Source: Phaffia rhodozyma | Taxonomy: Eukaryota; Basidiomycota; Tremellomycetes; Cystofilobasidiales; Mrakiaceae | DNA length: 64,000 nucleotides | Assembly (NCBI GenBank): GCA_014706385.1 | Contig: JACGZH010000007.1 | Coordinates: forward strand, 441,501-505,500 | Reading direction: 5' to 3' | Shown: positions 1 to 12,820 of the stretch, one piece after another | Layout of the letters: every line of letters begins with the position of its first letter | Numbering within the stretch: position 1 is the first letter of the stretch | The notes under the pieces: generated by a model | Databases searched by the model: none | Seen by the model: the letters and a program-made list of their open reading frames with translations, nothing else | What the model was told of the DNA's origin: nothing | Made by a program: the position numbers and the translations under genes

Positions 1-1019
1 GTTGCTGGCAGTGCTGGATGGAACGAGTTCAGTACTGAAGCAGGTAGATGAGAGGCACAAAGTTGCCATGATGAACAGGTTTGTTCACATCCCTTATCAA
101 TTCTATAGGCCGGGTTCTTATTCTGAGGTTGCGATCAGTTATGCTCACTGTGCTCATTCCTTTGTCGACTGCTTCGTCTCTATCAGGTCCAACCTTCCGC
201 GCAACTTATAAAATTCCATATTTGATGAACCTTGCCAAAATCAACCATCTTTTGGGAACATGTCTTACAACTGGATCCACACCTGCTGCTCACTATGTTT
301 GGTCGTCATAGTTCATCAATCCGAAACAGACGCCTAACGGTCTCGATGCTAGCCATTGTATATGCTTAATAAACGCGCTGAGAAAGAATTCCAATATCCT
401 CCAAGAGAACAACGACGGTCAACCGCGTCATCTCTCACTGCCATGCTCCTCGCGAACCACCATAAGAGACGATGGGACTGGCAAGGCGATAAAAGAGAAA
501 GTGCGGAATGTCGAAACCGTCAGGGTGTTGGCCGGTCTGCGACAAAAGGAGAAAGGAAAGATATACAGAAACCCATATGCCTGGAATCTATCTTGATACA
601 AGTGTTTCTAGTTCCGAAACTTTGACACAACATAATACATCAGTGATCGTCCACCACAAGATGGCGATAGAAAGCGATATAGAACAGCCGCTGTGATAGA
701 GATTTCATGAAAAGAACATTATTTGATTACTGCGCTTCATTATGGACCGAGCTCATCTAGACTGAGCGATAGACCTTTACCCGTTAAACGCAGCCTACTC
801 GGTAGGTATTCTTCAATCCTTTTTTGAACCGAGCTGGCTAGACGGGTTCAACCACGTTCAACTCATACATCATCTTGCATTGCTTCCTTTGCTTGTTTAG
901 TTCTCGTCTGCTTCTTTTGTCGATTCTCATTGCCTCTTCTTCGACATAGGGAGGAAAGGGAACCAACGCAACGTCTGGCCAAACCTTCCCTTATATCTCT
1001 GCTCTTGCATAAGCTCGAC
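1..1019. other. Left-edge region, no gene recognised
   Basis: Only short open frames occur here and none shows a recognisable domain, a coherent splice pattern or biased composition. The stretch just before 1020 is rich in CTT/TTC and looks like a fungal promoter/5' leader for the GT90 gene that follows. A 3' end of a gene lying to the left cannot be excluded. Confidence 0.4.
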
Positions 1020-4000
1020 ATGGCATTTAATTCGCGTACACTTGGAGGACAGAACCTCGCTTCTCTTCCTCCTCGTCTCATCTTTCTACGGTTTCCTCGG
1101 AGAAGGCAGCTCAGCAGTTTTCTCATCTTATCTGCAATCATTTGGATGTTCTATCGATCATATAAGATAAATATCGTTCGAAATCCTTCGGGCTCGACCG
1201 ATCACCTAGCGGCGTCCACCCAGCCCGGCATCGGAGAGAAGAACTCGCAGCTTCCATCACCAACATGGGATCCCAAGTGGATAGCCGACTCTGGATTACT
1301 TATATCAAGGGATTTGCACGAGTCAACGGGCATGGACAGGCATCCTATCGAAGTGTTGATCGAGGTAAGCTTATTTGTTTGATTGATGCTCATCTACGTG
1401 TCTCACTCTTTACTGATGCTGGTCATCTTGCATGCACAAATGTAACATGCATTCACAGAGTGCAAACCTCAAAGTACAACAGATGAAGGAAAACAGGTTG
1501 ACTTCTTTGGAACAAGCCGTCGCTGCCTATCGATCAAAATACCACAAGAATCCTCCAAAAGGATTTGATCTATGGTGCGCACGCTTGGTGACCTTTCGTC
1601 TGCTCGCTCGAGGCATCGTACACTCAGAGATACTTAGGGCTGACGTTTGTTCTTTCGTCTTGTGCATAACCTTCCTTGCTTTCTTCTCATAAGGTTCTCG
1701 GCATTTCCTTCCAAAGTCACTCCTCACCTTTATCAAGCAGCCCACGACTCTATGCTTCCGTTCTTGGCCTATAAAGGAGAGGTCCTCAGAGAACGACTTT
1801 CCAGAGTTGATGTTGCCCAGACGATTTTTTCTATGAAGCTTCAGTATGTAGCTTTCTGAGCGCTCTTCTTTGGAATCTTCTCAATAGCTGATCGGGGTCT
1901 TTCCTGCCGAAGAAACGGCAAGGTGACTGCACTCAAAGGTTCTGGGCTTGATGGCGAGCGACCTCGGTTAGTGAATACACAAACCTGGAGTCTATTTAGA
2001 GAGAATACCGTAGAATGAAGACTCACCTGCATCGTCTGCGATTTTCATACGAGTGCAGAGACTTGACGGATCTGATCAATCCAATTGCGCACCTACTTCC
2101 TTCTATGGAAATCTTCTTCAACATCAACGACTCGCCTTTCTATATCGCTTCGCGCGAAGTCATCGACCGCACCACCTATTATGCTTCTAGAGGAGAACGT
2201 TAGTTCTGATTATGTCTAGGCTTCGGGGTTTTCATCAGCGTCGTTGTATGTACTTAAGTCCTTCCCTACTTACCAAACTGCGGGCAATGTGCAAACAGTG
2301 TGGCCTGAAGATGATCGAGTACGACACGAGGAGGGTCAGGTCGCTAGGGCAAATTCATGGTTGTCCCCCTGCAAGCAAAACGCCCGTTCCCTCCAGGGGA
2401 CCACGGACATCATCTTAACACCACACGAAGTAAAATCTGGTCAGTCTCACCATCGATGGAAAGCATTGAATAAGTTTCCCTGTCTTAATAAATTTTTCCT
2501 AGATGGCATCGAGTTGAGGGCAATCTACTGATAGAGAATAATGATAATCTATCAGACGCCGTTTCAGACCTCCATCGGAACAGATCATTTGTTGCAGACT
2601 TTATGAAGGTACGTTTAAGAGTCATCTAATCAACATGAACACTGTGTTTTCGACCATCGCACTCATGTACAGCATATATCGTTTCATCCTTGGACCCAGG
2701 CTATAGACTATTGCGAATCTCCGGAATTATTGGATGCGCATAGCTTATTCATCGGCTCTCGTCTTGCGCCTGTGAGCATCTTCTTCTGTCATCTGAATTT
2801 TAATGCTGAACGGGATCTCTGGGCTGACAAAACGAGATTGGAACCGGGTTTGGGATTCTCAAAAACCTAGAGCGTCCTAACTCCTATATTCTCGACGTGC
2901 AAAGTAAGTGACGACGCAACGAATTATCGCCCAAAACGTTTCCCAATAGCAGGTCCTGACGTCCGTTGCTTATGATAGACTATTTGGAACACCGATATTC
3001 CTGCCATACCGACGGAAGCAACTAAACATGAGGTAGAAGACGTTCCATGGGAGGAAAAGACGATTGAAAAAGCATTCTGGCGGGGTCTGATGACCGGTAA
3101 GGCCCATTGAACATAACAGAGATACCTGCATCCCAAGAGATCTGACGCGACTATCTTGGGTGTTCTCATCGTTTGATTGGATTCTTATAGGTTCTTACGC
3201 TGATGCCAAAGTCGATTGGCGATCGGGTCAACGGATCCGACTGCACCACTTTGCTAATCCACCCAGCAATTCGACAGAGAAGGTTTCTGTTCTTGAGTTG
3301 GACCCAAAAACAAAAAAGTGGATGCCTAAGGATCATAACCTGGTCAGCGTCGCAGAAGATTTATTCGATATTGGCCTTGTTGACGGTCCTGTACAATGCT
3401 CAGCCACGTAAGTCCTTGCTTTCTTCCTGGCATATCTGCTATGCGGGCGACCGGGTTCGTTGGACGCAATCAGCATGTCCTCGTATGATCCGTATTGACC
3501 TATGGACTTGCATCGATTATCATGTCGATTGTCAAATCAAAATTGGGGCTGGGTATATGTAGAGACGGAACCTGCGACGTGATTGCAAAGGAGATCAAGT
3601 TTGCCCCTCGAGTAAGTTGGGCATCGAGTGTCAATTGGCACCTCATGTATAAATACGTTATCGATGTGGACGGCAATGGATGGTCGTCCAGGTTCAGACG
3701 AACCCTCTTGTATGGCGCGGTCGTGCTCAAGTCCACAGTCTATTCAGAGGTTTGTCTCGAGTTCTTCATATCCATCCAGTTTTCTGTCCCATCTGACTCG
3801 AGTATGAATTCTTTCTGGATTCTTCCTCTTCTTACTTGGTCTGCTTTTTATTGATTGTAGTGGTATTCTGAGTAAGTCATCGCCTGCGGCTTTACTTGAG
3901 GCGTAGGAATATGTATCTCTGACTAATTGAGTTGATCGGGGTTGCACAAAACAATAGTGTGGTTATTCCGTGGTACCACTATGTCCCCTTACAAAACTCG

Positions 4001-4341
4001 TAGTAAGTCTTGCCTTCTACCTTCGTTTTTCTATTTTTACTTAATCATCACAATATTACCGATCAGGCTGATATCTGTCCGTTTCTATCTCTCTTGCCGC
4101 TGTCGATAATAGCTCGGATCTGATTGACATCATGACCTTCTTCAAAACTCGGCCGGAGGCGGCCAAGAAAATTGCTGCTGCCGGTAGACAGTTTGTGAAG
4201 GAGCAATGGCAATGGGAAGACATGCAGAGCTATATGCTTCTACTTCTCCTAGAGTACGCAAGAGTACTGAGTGACGACAGAGAGCAGGCTAGTTGGCACG
4301 GAGAGGGTCTCAATGGGGTTCCATCTACGACATGGAGATAA
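1020..4341 (+). CDS. CAP10-like glycosyltransferase (GT90 family), copy 1
   Basis: Many-exon gene for a type II membrane glycosyltransferase related to cryptococcal capsule-associated CAP10 proteins. The ATG at 1020 is followed after about 30 residues by one hydrophobic signal-anchor (LSSFLILSAIIWMFYRSY), as expected for a Golgi enzyme. Exon 1 ends at 1364 (gtaagc) and exon 2 is 1459-1574, encoding NPPKGFDLW, a conserved element before the catalytic domain. Later exons carry GSYADAKVDWRSGQRIRL, then YKYVIDVDGNGWSSRFRRTL, the hallmark GT90 sugar-nucleotide region, then VVIPWYHYVPLQNS, and a C-terminal helix (AAAGRQFVKEQWQWEDMQSY). The family transfers xylose, glucose or related sugars in the secretory pathway; the donor and acceptor cannot be read from sequence. 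The splice junctions between about 1.9 and 4.1 kb are not all resolved. A divergent paralogue lies at 15856-19276 on the other strand. Confidence 0.85.
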
Positions 4342-4670
4342 TCTATCTTTTCTTTATATTATATTCCTTTTTTTCTTTTTCTTTTTCTACTATTCCATAT
4401 CCTGTCTGGCGATAGAAACGTTCGAAGCAGTAGACATGGTCAATATCTCTGTTAGAATTATAGAGAATGAGCCAAGAATTCGCGCAATGAGGTTGATCCC
4501 GATATTCTTTGATAGTGATTAGGAAGTACATCAGATCTTCTTCCATCATCTCGTTTCTCGGCCTTTATTTCTTCTTACCTCTCACGTATCTTCTGTTGCT
4601 TCCATATAACGGATAGGTCTCTCCCGTCTTTCACTTCTCTCCTTCTTGGGTTTCATTCATCTCCGTCTCC

Positions 4671-6070
4671 ATGCCATACCCTCCCAGGTTTTCTCTCTCT
4701 TCTTTCCGCTTGTTCAAGCCCAAGGCACCGCCTCGTACCTGCCCGGTTAAGAAACCTCGATCTCAGTATGTTGATTTTCGAAGTCTTCTTGGGCACATAC
4801 AACCTCCCTATCCATCTCCTAAGAGGACAAAGGATCCGTACTAAACCCACAATAACTCTCTCCTGTTTCTTTGCTTTATGTTGTGTCTCAAACCATTACC
4901 GTGATCTATGAACTCGTCTTATTCTACGTTGATTGTGGTAGAGCTCTGGAGGAGTTTTATGCAAGTCAGCGAAACAAGGGGGTTGCCAAACTTCCGGGTC
5001 CCATAGGTAAGAAGATCTTGATCATCTCCATCACATAGATTCTCGTTCTTGTCATCTTTCCCATGGTCTGCATTGTAGAAGTTGGATCGGCCTGCTGAAT
5101 CCAAATGCTATTGTCCATGTTGTATCGCTGGACTGGCTTCCAGACATCCGGAAGAGACCCAGGGATACAGCATTCACGACTTTTGCCAAGGAACGTCTGA
5201 GCCAGCTTCATCTGATACCTTTGCAGGAACGGCCGCAAGGTAGCATGGCAGTGTTTATGGCGAAAGCATGGGAGGAGCTTCCATATGACGAGAAAAAGGT
5301 CAGTCTTCTTGTCTTCATTCGAAGTTTCTTGCCTTCTTCCAATTTAAGCCTTCTCAACCATTGCCGTCATTGGCTATTTTGTGGCTCTATTTTATCTAAT
5401 TCTTTCTCTTATCTACCGATCCACGAAAACCCAACTGTACAGGTTTACATAAAACGGTCCACCGATGCTGTCAAAGTATGGGAGGACGCTTTGGTCAAAT
5501 GGAGAGCAGCCTTAACCGAAGCCGAACAAGACTCCGCCCAGACAGACGCTGAGCTCTCTCCGCTCCTCTTCCGAAAGGTTCCCTCGGACCCGCCGGAAAC
5601 ATATTGGAAGCTCGACGCATCAAGCAGGTTTTGGGGGGCTTTAGTCAGCCGATCAACATTCAGGGAGGAGGGTGTGAGAGCGATCAACCCGACGGACGTA
5701 TCAAACCGGTCCGATGCGACAAATGGGCTTCTAGAACTCTTCGGTCTGTTTTCTTCCTCTTCTTTCGGGTCTGTCGAGAGAAATCAATCACGCTGAACGG
5801 TTCTCTTCTCTACCACTATAAATGACAAATTCAGAACACATGATGGATGGAAGAGACCTAGCTCATCCGGTCGGACGGGTTTGCTCGATATACAAGCATT
5901 ACGACAATGATTTCTTCACGAGTCAGGACCTATCCGCTACTCCTCCACCTAGGAACAAACAGCTGCAGAAAGTTTGGTTCTTGTATGAGTACAAGAAGAT
6001 CTGGTTCTTGGTCTATCAATCGCCTCAGAGTCTGATTAACTTTAGAGTTGGTGTCAATAGACGGTTCTAA
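4671..6070 (+). CDS. HMG-box-like protein, probably mitochondrial
   Basis: The predicted start MPYPPRFSLSSFRLFKPK is basic and lacks acidic residues, like a mitochondrial leader. A central segment reads as an HMG-box-type fold: RDTAFTTFAKERLSQLHLI is followed by SMAVFMAKAWEELPYDEKK and, after an intron (about 5300-5440), VYIKRSTDAVKVWEDALVKW. This gives the Trp/Leu/Tyr spacing expected of the W-x-x-L-x-x-x-E-K-x-x-Y part of the box. The final intron (about 5746-5836, acceptor aattcag) joins ...LLELF in phase to EHMMDGRDLAHP and the stop at 6070. If that intron is retained, the frame stops at 5796 instead. The intron between about 5005 and 5078 does not close in phase with the best-looking upstream exon, so the N-terminal structure is unsettled. 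The role is inferred only: DNA binding or mitochondrial nucleoid packaging. Confidence 0.5.
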
Positions 6071-6442
6071 TTAAATTTTGTTTAGATACTCTAGTGCATG
6101 CTCTTCTCTTCTTTGTCTTTGAATATCATCCAATCTGCTTTTTTCTCTTCCCTTCTCTTTAGGATTCATTTCCTACTTCATCTTTGGCATACTGTCTCTA
6201 ATAGATTTTCTTCTTAGAGAGATCTTTCCTTTTCTCTTCTGTCTTTCACTCTCTCTTTGTACATTTCGTTGCCACATGTAGACTACAAGAGAACAACTGA
6301 AATCTCTCTTTTCAACTCCCCTTCTCAACTCAATCTGCCACTCTATTTGCTATATTGTATGAACACAGTCATTTCCCATTTGCCCGAGTAACGGACCGAT
6401 CCTGATCGAAAGCCTGTTTTAGATCGAAGTATCATATGAATT
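6071..6442. other. Convergent intergenic region
   Basis: TC-rich 3' flank between the HMG-box-like gene (+) and PIG-U (-). It holds long CTTTTCTC tracts and no coding signal. Confidence 0.5.
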
Positions 6443-8731
6443 CTAATCGACAACTTGAATGACCTTCCATCTTGACTTATCCATGATCCCTCTGGACTGC
6501 TCGAATTCAACCGTCCGACCGGCCCAGATGACACCTACGGAGAGGAGGACGTTCCCCAGACCGTACACCAGACCGGCTGCGTAGAAAAAGTTCGCGTTGG
6601 CCGAGCCGGCGTGGAGCCACAGGAAATCAAGTAGCGGGAAGAGAACGGAGGAATAGACATGGAGGCCAATGATGACGACGGAGTAGGAGATGCCTAGTAA
6701 AGTAAGCACAGTGGCAAGTTCAATGGATGATGAGCAAGAAGGTATAACAAGGAGGAAAAAAACAAGAACCAGAAAGAACGCGAACAAGAGAGCAAGAGCA
6801 TACGAGGACGAGGACTGTGTGCATGAAGAGACTCACGAGGAAAGATTGCCGGAAAGAGAGGCAGGAACGATGCGCTGAGCGCAGTGTCGCCTACTGTTGG
6901 ATATGTCTTGAGAGTGGATATCAAGAAACTCTGGCACAAGAGGCCGAACAGAGGGTCGGAGCTGAGTCATTGTAAGGCCGGGTAAAAGTACATGTTGAAA
7001 GCGCAAGCAAGGATTCAACATCGACAAATGATGAGAAATATAAAAGAGATATGAGAACAAGGCGAAGCACGTACTGAAATGCGAAAGCTAGCGGGGCGAC
7101 ATAGATGGCAAGGTGTGCCTGAAAGACCATGGTGAAGAATGGACGGAAATGATCAAACATTTCGGTGAAGAAGTCTGCGCAAACAAGACAGTCGGATGAA
7201 GAGTAGAGGAGACATCGAATTGTTAAGTAGAGACTCAAGCCAATCTGATGGAACATATTCAGAGAGTATTCAGGACAAGGAGCTCACACCATGACAATCC
7301 AACATTAGGAGTCAAATCTTTAATACCCAGTCTATATTCGAACACAATTTGTCACAAAAAGGTAAATTCTCCGTGTCCGCTGAACGAGTATAGATAACAA
7401 GATATAAACACGACCAAACGGAGCGAACAGCTTACATTATCGAAGGACCTTTCATAACACTTTCCCAGCTTCCTGTTATACCTCGCAAGGCCGCGCTCAC
7501 CCCTGTCAACAGGAGCGCATATGTTGTTATCAGCTTGATTGATCGCCTGACCGTCCTGCTGGTTCGATGTTGGTCCGTTTTTAGTCGAAGCACTGGGGTC
7601 GAGTCAAGGAGAATCATGACAATGAATGGAAGAAGAAGAGCCGGATAGACAGAGGTCAAGGTGGACAGTGCTAGGAACAAAAGAGACGCTGTTGGGCGGT
7701 CTAAAAATCGACAGGCGATCACAGGCATTAAGAAACGCAATCAGGTGAGTTTAGTACCCAAAAGTGATCTGCCTTCTTGCGCTTTCTGAACAGCAAAGAC
7801 CCATACTAACGGACTACAGCATAGTAGATAGAAAGAACAACCAGGGCGTTATCGATGGCGGCTGTAGATTTGGCGAGACACATCAACAACGTATGTGGGT
7901 TCCACAAGTATCTATATCGGCATGTCCACCAAGAAAAATGGTCACCAGGATTGCTTCCGTCAATTTCACCTGGTTTGGCAAGACAGAGAGAACGATCACA
8001 GAGAGAACGATCGAAGAGAATACGAACAGGAAACTGATGACAGCGCTCCAGTTTTGATTTCTTCTTTCTGATGATGTTGTGGTCGAGCTAGAGCGGATGC
8101 GCCATATACTGGAGAGCGCCCAAGCTACCGAGACGTCAGCTGCTATGAAATAGAGCGAGGTGAATGCGGGAAATGAAGCGCATGTTGAGAACAAGTATAG
8201 GTAAATGGGAGACTATATGACAAACTATCAGTCTTAATGCAGTAGAGAAGGTCAATGACGATAGAGACGAGAAGATGAACCCACATGGTTGAAAACACCT
8301 CCATCATAAGGATCTTGACCGGAAGCCCAGAGAAACAAGCCTTCTCTCACTTCTGTCAACAAAAGAGACATATATTCCAGAAGTATTGTCGTCACCAGAT
8401 GAAGTTAGAACATGATGACAGGCCGAATATGAGTCTAAGAAACAGGAAGAAAGAGAAGGAAACACTTGCATCGTCTGAATGATGTCAGGGGTGTCGATAA
8501 TTCGGGTCGACTGCCGAGGAAGGCCAGAACAAAGCCGGGAAGGAAGGCAAAGAAGACGAGCCGAAGCAACGCCGCCAGAACGAGATGATTCTTCACCGAG
8601 AGGTTGGAAGCGAACGCCAGCGGTCTGTATGAGAGCATGAGTATCCAATACTGAGAAACGTATCGCGATGGCCGACTGGGGTGTACGACCGACCGGGGAT
8701 GGACAAGATGGTGATCGATGGCGATGAGCAA
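6443..8731 (-). CDS. GAB1: GPI transamidase subunit PIG-U / GAB1
   Basis: Multi-pass ER membrane protein of the GPI-transamidase complex, which attaches GPI anchors to proteins. Reading down the minus strand: LAALLRLVFFAFLPGFVLAF, then SRPELSTPLTSFRR, and after an intron VREGLFLWASGQDPYDGGVF, the diagnostic PIG-U block. Further exons give successive hydrophobic helices, including a WNPHTLLTCLAKST-type segment. The highly conserved NVGLSWYFFTEMFDHFRPFF follows near 7170-7300, then DTALSASFLPLF. The last exon (ELATVLTLLGISYSVVIIGL...) ends with the basic tail KSRWKVIQVVD at 6443. The start is uncertain: an ATG at 8731 is in frame, but an internal Met (about 8650) or an extra upstream exon starting at 8843 are alternatives. 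It is transcribed divergently from FMN1. Confidence 0.9.
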
Positions 8732-8882
8732 TCAGAGGGAAAAAAAAGTTGGTCACTTTTGGGTCGTAACCTTCTGCCTCCACCGACCATCCTTCCTCAT
8801 CATCATCAGATCCAGAACCACATAGAGTTTCGTACAAAGACATACACTAACGCCCACTCTCACATACGTACATAAGCCTAAT
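8732..8882. promoter_or_regulatory. Short shared promoter between GAB1 and FMN1
   Basis: The two divergent coding starts are about 150 bp apart at most (8731 minus, 8883 plus). Both 5' regions must lie here or overlap the neighbouring gene. No TATA box is visible; the FMN1 side has short ACA-rich sequence. Confidence 0.4.
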
Positions 8883-10093
8883 ATGTCAGATACTACTGCT
8901 CCATCATCCAACTTGACTATGGCCGAACTCGCCCCGATCTCACGAGCGGACAGACCTCAGATCGTCGGTTTAGAACCACCGTCCGAACCGTTCCCACTTT
9001 ACATCCAAGGAGCTGTCCAGAAAGGGTTTGGTAGAGGAAGCAAAGAGCTAGGAATTCCTACTGGTGAGTCGATGTCACTTCGTCATCCTTCTTTATTCTC
9101 TCTCTCTTTTTTCGTTTCGTTTCCTTCTTAGTTCACCATCGTGTATTGTAAATCCCCTTGATCTTCCGTTCATTTCGGAGGGACTCTGATTTGGCTACAT
9201 CGAACCCGACTGATTGCACCTGCTTACTATCAATTTGTTTCTCTTTCTGTTACCCTGTCTTGCATACTTCTCTTTCCTTCCGTTTCACGCCGACGGTTCA
9301 CTCTTCAGCCAACCTGCCGGATCACTCGATTGCCTCGATTGCTTCGATTTCTTTACGGGGCGTTTATTACGGCTATGCCCGCGTGCTTCCTCAGCCTTCC
9401 CACGGAGCGTCTCAGTCAGGATTGGATACCCCGTCAACAAAGTTAGAGGATCAGGATTTGAAGATTCATCCGATGGTGATGAGCGTAGGATGGAACCCGT
9501 ACTACAAGAACGAAAGGCTGACTGCTGTAAGTTGGCAGCTCTCTGCTCTTGCTCCATCCTGCTTATCAAAGGGGAATCGCGTTTCCTCGCGTATCCTGGG
9601 ATCTGAGACTGACCGACATTTCTTGCGTCTTCCAGGAGGTTCATGTTATGCATGAGGTATGTTAAGAGCGTCTTTTATCTGGCTCATTCAGTTAGATTCA
9701 CAGCTTCGTTTGTTACTGGATGATTAGTATGCCAGCGATTTCTACTCTCACGAGATTTTGGTCGTCGTCTTGGGATATATCCGTCCCGAATTAAACTATG
9801 TGTCGAAGGGTTCGTTTGGAATTGATCCTCTCTTTCTCAAGTCGAGGAAATGCAGCGCCTGTATTTATCTGGTCCGACCTTTACTCTTTCTTCCCTCTAT
9901 AACAGAGGCCCTGATTGAAGATATCAACACGGACAAGAAGGTGGCTTTGAACTCACTTGATCGACCGTCTTACCAGGCCTTCCTCAAGGACTTGTTTTTC
10001 GAGAACGCTGCTCCAATCGCATCGTTTCCCTCGTCGTTAGTGAACGGAGAGAGAGAGCCATTAGGACATAGCAAACTTCGGGAGGAACTATAG
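8883..10093 (+). CDS. FMN1: Riboflavin kinase
   Basis: Phosphorylates riboflavin to FMN with ATP, the first step of flavin cofactor synthesis. Five exons close exactly: 8883-9063, 9309-9526, 9636-9656, 9728-9809 and 9906-10093 (690 nt, 229 aa). The split codon at the first junction rebuilds the hallmark [15 protein letters not shown], which forms the ATP/Mg site, with the PTAN Thr and Asn. GVYYGYARV follows, then [28 protein letters not shown] (with the catalytic-type Glu region) and [19 protein letters not shown]. Exon 3 is only 21 nt and encodes EVHVMHE. The size is typical of fungal FMN1; there is no fused FAD-synthetase domain. The N-terminal 30 residues are variable. It shares a short promoter with GAB1. 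Confidence 0.95.
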
Positions 10094-10426
10094 GAAACTT
10101 TGAGATTGACTTATAATGACGCGTCTGTAGAGCAAGTTTGGTGAAGGGCAAGAGAGAGACATTGTTTTGGGATTGTATAGGCTTTTCTGTTCTTTGATTC
10201 ATGGGCTTTCTTCGTGTCCTCTCGTGTCCTTTCTGTATGTCCTGTTCTCCGTGCGACCTTTGTCAGACCAGTCGTTCTCACAGAGAGAGACATCATGACA
10301 AAGCCAACCGGGGTTCCGGTTAGTCACCCCCAAATCTTTTGGGCGGGCAACATTTTGTCGTTTTACTATTCTCCTCCTATCGATCCATCATCTTGCAGAG
10401 CTCGTCAGACTAAATCATCATTAGCA

Positions 10427-12820
10427 ATGTCTTCAAAACCTCAAGATCCGTAAGAAGATCCTCATTCTTGACTTACCAAGGGATTTTGGAGCGACGTCAA
10501 ACTGAACCGTTCTCTGTTCTTTTTTCTTTTCTGATTCCGTCTAGCTTCTTTCCTACCATCGGTTCGGTTGCGGCTGATACCGATAACATTCAAGAGAGCA
10601 ATGTCGAGAATGCAGTTGACCAGGAGGAGGAGGAGAGAGCCGTTCAGGAGATCGAGAGTTTATGCATGAGCTGTTATAAGAATGTTTGTCAGCTTCCGTT
10701 TTTGTTCCATCCTACACCGTCGTGGTGGCAAAAGAGCCAAATAGATACTAAACTCCGATATCTTTTCGATCGTCTCTAGGGAACCACCCGACTGCTGTTG
10801 ACCTCGATTCCCTTCTTCCGAGAAGTCGTCGTCATGTCCTTCCGATGCGAGCATTGTGGAGAAAACAACACTGAGATTCAAAGTGCTGGTGAAATCCAAG
10901 GTTCGCATCCTCTCCGATACGTTTTTCTCCCTAGGTCATCATTTAGACTTGCTGACTATATATTGATATCGCTAGAACGAGGATCTATCTACACCGCTCA
11001 TATCAGATCTCGAGAAGACTTTGACCGACAGGTCGTCAAGTCGCCTACCTGCTCCATCCATATTCCTCAGTTCCAATTAACGATTCCTTCCAGCCGAGGT
11101 CAGCTCACTAACGTTGAGGGAATCATCCGGGATACCGCGCGAGACTTGGCTCTCGACCAGCCGGTCCGAAAGATTACCGACCCTGAGACGTACGAGAAGA
11201 TCGAAGAGCTCGTCACCAAGTTGAATGGCGTGCTGGAAGGAGGAGATGAGGAAGAGATGGGCTGGGACGGAAAGTACAAGGACGGACATGAGGAGGGGGA
11301 CGAGTTGCCTGGTAGGGACGACGTCAAGCGACGAAAAACGGGCGAACAGGACTTTACTTCATCCGGAGCTGTCGGCGAGAAACCGTTTATGCCGTTCACG
11401 ATCACCTTGGACGATCCTGCTGGAAACTCCTTCATCCAGTTCTTGGGTTCGCCTTCGGATCCCAAGTGGACATTCCGAACGTACGACCGAACAAGAGAGC
11501 AGGATGTTTCAATCGGGTTGGCAGCACCAGAAGAGCAGGCTGATGATCAGCAGATGGAGACCGTCAAAGAGGAAGGTGAGAATGGGGAAGAATATGTTGA
11601 CAAGGGTGCCGGAAAGTTCCAAAACGAAGAGGTGTTCAGCTTCCCGAGTGATTGCCATTCGTGCAAAAACCCGTTGGACACGCTGATGAAGAAGGTTAAC
11701 ATTCCTTATTTCCAGGTAAGGATCTTCTACGCTCTTATCTTTCATATGAGGGTTGAACGAAGACGCTGAACACCGAACGTTGTCTTCACGCGCATACATC
11801 TATGGTCTTTTAGGATATCATCATCATGTCGACCAACTGCCACTCTTGTGGATACAAAGACAACGAGGTCAAGTCTGGAGGAGCCGTATCTGCCCAAGGA
11901 AAACGTATCATTCTTAAAGTAGAGGACGCCGAGGATCTCTCCCGAGATCTTCTCAAGGTGCGCTTTAGTCTAGTCTCGAGCCGACATCCTCTCTATAGCC
12001 ACCTAGCTCCACTTATCGATTGATCTTTCCTTTTTTTTCTTCCTGTTTTTCTTAAGTCTGAGACTTGTGGTCTTGAAATCCCCGAGATCGAGCTTGTGCT
12101 TCAACCCGGAACACTTGGAGGAAGGTTCACCACTCTTGAAGGTATCTTGACCCAGGTGTACGAAGAGTTAAGCACCAAGGTCTTTGCTAGCGGAGGAGGA
12201 GGAGACTCCTTGAAGGGTGGAGGAGCTGGAGGAGGCGAGGAAATTCAGATGGGAGGGTTTGAAAAGTTCTTGCAGGACCTTAAGGGGGTAAGTCGTTTCG
12301 TGGAAGAACGATCCAGAAAAGCCGGAGTAGGCTGAACGCAAGCTGACGTTTTTTCTTATTTTAATGACAATCAGGTCATGAATGCAAGCAGACCTTTCAC
12401 ATTGATTCTCGACGATCCGTTAGCAAATTCCTACTTGCAGAATACTTGTAAGTCTGTTTCAAAGGTCTTCAAACCTCTTTCTATTTCATAGACTGACTAG
12501 TATCCTCTTTTCATCACGATCATCACTTTAGATGCTCCCGATGCTGACCCAAACATGTCGTTCGAGGACTATGATCGAGACTTTGACCAGAACGAGGAAC
12601 TCGGACTGAACGATATGATTGTCGAGGTTCGTTTTACAAGTCTTGGCTCATATTTCTCAGCACGGTTTACTTAGAAATCAAACACTTGCTGACGATCTAT
12701 TCTTCAACTCTCGTTCAACCCGAGCAGGGATACGAGGGAGAGGAGGAAGCCAAAGCAGCCTCGGCCGCTGCTGATGCGCTGATAGCTGCGAAGGGCGCCA
12801 AGCCTGTTGGATCTAAATAG
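10427..12820 (+). CDS. ZPR1: Zinc-finger protein ZPR1
   Basis: ZPR1 binds eEF1A and acts in its biogenesis and in nuclear/cytoplasmic growth signalling. Nine exons close in frame: 10427-10449, 10545-10683, 10780-10900, 10976-11715, 11814-11957, 12057-12287, 12375-12447, 12532-12626 and 12728-12820 (552 aa). The protein has the canonical two-fold layout. The first C4 zinc finger (CMSC ... CEHC, about residues 48-78) is followed by a ZPR1 domain with GQLTNVEGIIRDTA and a FTITLDDPAGNSFIQ block. The second C4 finger (CHSCKN ... CHSCGYKD) is followed by a second domain with GTLGGRFTTLEGIL and FTLILDDPLANSYLQ. An acidic Gly/Asp/Glu-rich linker (about residues 220-260) separates the halves, and the C-terminus is Ala-rich. 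The ATG at 10427 gives a 23-nt first exon. Confidence 0.96.

Noticed and set aside
5604..5825. Alternative frame with Cys-containing sequence in the HMG-box-like gene
   Set aside because: No intron of plausible length switches into it, while the main frame splices in phase to the 5837-6070 exon.
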